Positions 60,801-64,000 of a stretch of DNA of 64,000 nucleotides are shown piece by piece. The DNA comes from Microcebus murinus. Taxonomy: Eukaryota; Chordata; Mammalia; Primates; Cheirogaleidae. The notes under the pieces are model-generated. The model made no database searches and was not told the origin of the DNA. It was given only the letters and a program-made list of their open reading frames with translations. The first letter of the stretch is position 1. Each line of letters opens with the position of its first letter. The stretch is taken from assembly GCF_040939455.1 (NCBI RefSeq), contig NC_134106.1:74903001-74967000 (forward strand). Direction: 5' to 3'. The translations under genes were made by a program, and so were the position numbers.

Positions 60801-62235
60801 GGCAAAACATAGGTAGGGGTTGGGCCTGGTGCTTGGTGAGCAGCTGATGATGGGAAGGAGGCTCTGCTTCCTGTCCTAGGCACAGGGGACAGCAGGGACC
60901 GTGAGCAATGCAGGCTCTAGTGCTGAGCTGTTTCAGAGGAGGTTGGGAGGACCTGTGGGCACAGGCAGAGTCCTAGGACAGGCCCTAGAGGTGGCTCCTT
61001 TGTCTTGTCTCCAGCACAGCCACATCCCAACAGCATGGGGAGGAAACCCCTGGCCACTTCCCCCCGGGGAGTATACTCCCTGCAGAAGGGCCCAGCGCCA
61101 GCTGGCCACAGACCTTTGCCAGGACCTTGGCCCTCCTGCCCGCCTACCGCTGTCACTTAAAAATCCATACCTTGACCACATGGCTTCTCAGTCCTGTCTT
61201 AGGAAGGTCCACGACAGTAGGTGGCACTTGACACAGCTTTTTCATGGCCTCCTAACAATATCATGCATTGGGCCATTTTTCTCCTCTTCCAGAAGCTTCT
61301 GTGTCCCAGGCTAGCTGAGTGCTCAGTTGTATTCACTCTGTCTCTGGGATCCCCTTATTATAAAATCAATCCCAGGGCTCTCCTGCTCAGGATGTGGTAA
61401 GGGGCATTGGGAGTCCTGTGCCCACCTCCTAGTTCCCACTGACACACTGCACTGCAGGCCAGGAGGCTTAGCCATGCCCCCGGGACTGTGGGTCTCCCTG
61501 CCCCCAATACTGTCCCAGTATCCTTGAAAGTCTTGAAAATGTGTTTTAAAAAAGAAAGAAGAAAGGAAGCAAGCAAGCAGGCAAGAAAGGAAGCCACTTT
61601 GTCATGCTAAAACACCTCTGACAATCACCCGGTGGGTTGGGCTGGGCTGGCAGCAGCTGAGGAGGCCTTTGCACTGGGTGGTTTGCCCGGGCACATCCTG
61701 GGCATGTGCGCAGCTCTGGCCCCGGCCCACAGCCTGGTCCCTGCCGTGCACCAGACACTGCACGGCGCTGACAGCAGCTGGAGCTGTCAGACAGGGCTGT
61801 CGTTTCTCAACCAGACAGTGTCCAGGTGCCCATCCTCTGGCAGAGGGAGGAGTCAGAGCACCTCCAGGGGGGAGCCTGAGGAGATGAGGTTGGGGGGAGT
61901 TTGGGGGTCTGCTGGGACAGGTAGGACAAGAATAATTCCCTCCCCTGGGAGCCAAGGAAAGAAAAGCAGCTTGAGGACCCTTGGCAAGGGTGTATATGTG
62001 TGCATGGAGGGGTGGAGTAGGGCTGTAGAAAAAGGAAAAAGGAGGAAAGGACAGATGTGGGGGAGAATGAGAGGGAGGGGAGAAGGGGGGCACATCTCCC
62101 GGTCTGGCTGGGCAGAAGTCTCCTCGGAAGAGAAGTGTTCAGGAAATGGGAGGAAGGGAAGGATGTGAGGGTCTCCAAAGTTTTGCTCAAATTTTCAGGT
62201 ACAAATGACCTCCTAATAAAACAGCCTAAATCAGA
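60801..62235. other. Unique GC-rich sequence, no gene found
   Basis: Contains purine-rich repeats at 61553-61592 and a G-run cluster at 62056-62093. Open frames of 178 codons (61632-62168 plus) and 163 codons (61602-62093 minus) overlap on opposite strands and match nothing known. Confidence 0.4.
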
Positions 62236-62365
62236 GTTCTGCTCAGGCCGAGAACCAGCTCAGGGTCACGAAGCTTTCAGAGCCAGAAGGGACCTCTCAA
62301 GAACAAGAAAGCTGAGGCCTGGGAACATTGAAGTGATTTGCTCAAAATAACCCAGCTAGATCGGG
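62236..62365 (-). repeat. MIR-like SINE fragment
   Basis: 'agccagaagggacctctcaa' then 'aagaaagctgaggcctggga' then 'gaagtgatttgctcaaaata' and 'acccagctag' fit a reverse MIR-type repeat. Confidence 0.55.
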
Positions 62366-63239
62366 CACAGCCTAAATGGCACCCGGGGCAGTGCTGTAAG
62401 GACTATGCTACAGTAGGAGGGTTCCACCATAGGGTACAGGTCGATGGCAGATGGATGGCCAGTGCTCTCTCCACCATGGGATTGTCCCCACCATGCTCCT
62501 GTATGAGCTGAAACCCACATATCACGGCATTCGGTGGTCTCTTGTCTCTAGCAGATGTTAATTTTACAACCTGGCATGCTTTACACGGTGGAGTAACAGA
62601 GCAGAATTTACACATCCAAACAATGACCTCCAGCACCTTGGAAAGCTGCACACCTATATTTAGCAATCGCATTCATGTTTGGTGATTGTTTTCAGACTAA
62701 TCCATCCATCATTCATTTATTCCTATGTCAGCCAGACTCTGGTATTGGCAATTAAAAAATGAATACAACAGAGCTTCCACTGTGTAATTGCTAAACACAA
62801 TGACAGCTATAATTAGGTATTGAAGGAGGGTCAGGGAGCCCAGAAGGGCAGGGCTGCTTCTGCCTGCTGAGCTGGGAGCGTTGGTGGCACCCTTTGCCAT
62901 GTGCTGCCATAGCAGACATCATACTCAATTATGGCAATCCTTTCCCAGGAACCTGGATCTTTCTCAGGGAATCATCACCTGTCTCAGCTCACATACCATC
63001 TCTGATTTGCCATCGCCGGGAGTCTAGCTAAATCCCCACAATTTACAGTGAGGGCCAGAGAGTTCAGTAGCAGAGAACAGTCTAGACTCCACACCAGCCC
63101 AGGAGGGCCTGAGGGGCGGCAGAGACCAGCCTGCAAGTGGTCACCACCACCCACCCCAGCATCCCCCCCCCCCCGCACCTTAACCCCCTTGGGTTCACAT
63201 GTGAAATTGTGCTCACGAGAACAGCACTTGGATTTCTAT
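62366..63239. other. Unique sequence, no recognised feature
   Basis: Includes a C12 run at 63163-63174. Nothing else recognised. Confidence 0.3.
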
Positions 63240-63445
63240 GGGATGCTATGAAATATAACTTGCCTTTTATTATTTTTCATGGTATGATACATATTCTTTT
63301 CAGAAAAATTAGAAAATACAGCTAAATAAAAAGGGAAAATTAAAGTCACCCGTAATCTAACCACTGCTGTTTACATTTACACTTTGTTGAGTATCTTTCA
63401 GTTTCTAGGCGTTTCTCTCTCTTTTTATGCACTTGAGTGGTATAT
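63240..63445 (+). mobile_element. Ancient LINE-like 3' fragment
   Basis: 'attagaaaatacagctaaat', 'agtcacccgtaatctaacca' and 'ctgctgtttacatttacact' match a familiar old mammalian repeat whose text reads 'cacccataatcccaccac'. Family uncertain. Confidence 0.4.
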
Positions 63446-63464
63446 AATTTCAGAGTATTCCATT

Positions 63465-63605
63465 CATCCTATGTATGTGTGTGTATGAATATGCATAAGT
63501 ATGTACATATAGGATCATATATATGTGTGTGTATATGTATATATAGCATCACATACATGTACATATACATACATGGATCATATGCGTGGATCATATGTAT
63601 GATCC
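63465..63605 (+). repeat. TATG/CATA-rich low complexity
   Basis: Alternating TG, TA and CA units with three copies of 'ggatcatat' (63511, 63574, 63587). The last lies in the inverted pair 'ggatcatatgtatgatcc'. Confidence 0.8.
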
Positions 63606-64000
63606 TATTTGTACACTGGTTTATAGGCCTCCTTCCCCACTTACTATATATTACGAATACTCAATGTTTCCCTCGTAATGTCTGCTCTGTGTCACAGCCA
63701 GTGTTCCCTCCCCTGCCCCCCATTCCTCACACCTGGAGTATTATGGGTATTGAGCCCCTCCCGCGGGCGGCTTCCCAGGCAGTGAGGGCAGGGCCTGGCA
63801 ACCTCGGCCCATGCAGAATGCCACAGGGCGGGAGGCAGGGCGAACCGAAGGGACGGAGAGTTCCAGATAGCAGAGCACAGAGCAGTGCCGTGGCCCGTGT
63901 CCAGCGAGCAGGAGAAACAGAAGTGGGGAGCAGAGGGTAGGCCAAGGCTGCGTCTGCTGGCGGGAAGCAGGGCGTCCTGGCAGCCTGCTTTCTGGCCTCT
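63606..64000. other. Unique GC-rich end of window
   Basis: CpG-containing at 63755-63900 but short. No exon recognised. Confidence 0.3.

Noticed and set aside
61602..62190. Several overlapping frames of 100-178 codons on both strands
   Set aside because: Same pattern: purine-rich DNA gives low-complexity translations without known domains.
63163..63174. C12 homopolymer (also C10 at 16651-16660 and about C10 near 14814)
   Set aside because: Simple homopolymers without further structure. Lengths may also be sequencing artefacts.

Overview
This window is nuclear DNA from a primate and looks non-coding throughout. The best host guess is a strepsirrhine, most likely a Malagasy lemur. Two observations support this. 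First, the Alu elements (about 580-918, 47057-47361, 47371-47694) carry the strepsirrhine-type middle region, with a 'gccaactaa/tata' linker, and the distinctive 3' half reading 'gaggttgctgtgagttagg'. Second, an L1 3' end near 22302-22530 has the G-rich and 'acccccataatatgc' tail that I recall as abundant in lemur genomes. This is recognition from memory, not an alignment.

I found no protein-coding exon, tRNA, rRNA or snRNA that I can support. Every long open frame is unrecognisable or lies in transposon-derived sequence. The window is either intergenic or inside large introns. Most of it is unique, fairly GC-rich sequence scattered with ancient mammalian repeats (MIR, L2, MER5, MLT/MaLR LTRs).

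Layout. 1-2815: an old L1 interrupted by an Alu and by the 3' part of a Tigger (pogo-like) DNA transposon. 2816-12830: mostly unique, with MIR, L2 and MER5 fragments and a 63-nt pure purine tract near 10.45 kb. 12830-13380: L1 fragment. 13.4-22 kb: unique, including an AT-rich block at 16.68-17.5 kb with clustered factor motifs that is my best candidate for a regulatory element. 22.08-22.74 kb: an ancient repeat split by a young L1 that carries an apparent 3' transduction. 23.1-24.05 kb: LTR-like repeats. 26.7-29.1 kb: a CA-rich array interrupted by a MaLR element with internal sequence and by a separate MaLR LTR. 34.1-35.7 kb: three old LTR fragments. 40.5-40.96 kb: L1. 41330-42613: an almost full-length Hsmar1-type mariner with both terminal repeats and a TA target duplication, carrying a dead transposase. 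46.7-50.5 kb: an L1 loaded with three Alus and an LTR-like repeat. 54.2-55.6 kb: a free left Alu monomer and two LTRs. 55.6-64 kb: unique sequence with MIRs.

The most interesting item is the Hsmar1-type mariner. That family was described, as far as I know, from anthropoid primates, while the Alus around it look strepsirrhine. I see no gene cluster or operon-like system. The value here lies in nested transposon history and a few candidate regulatory or structure-forming tracts.
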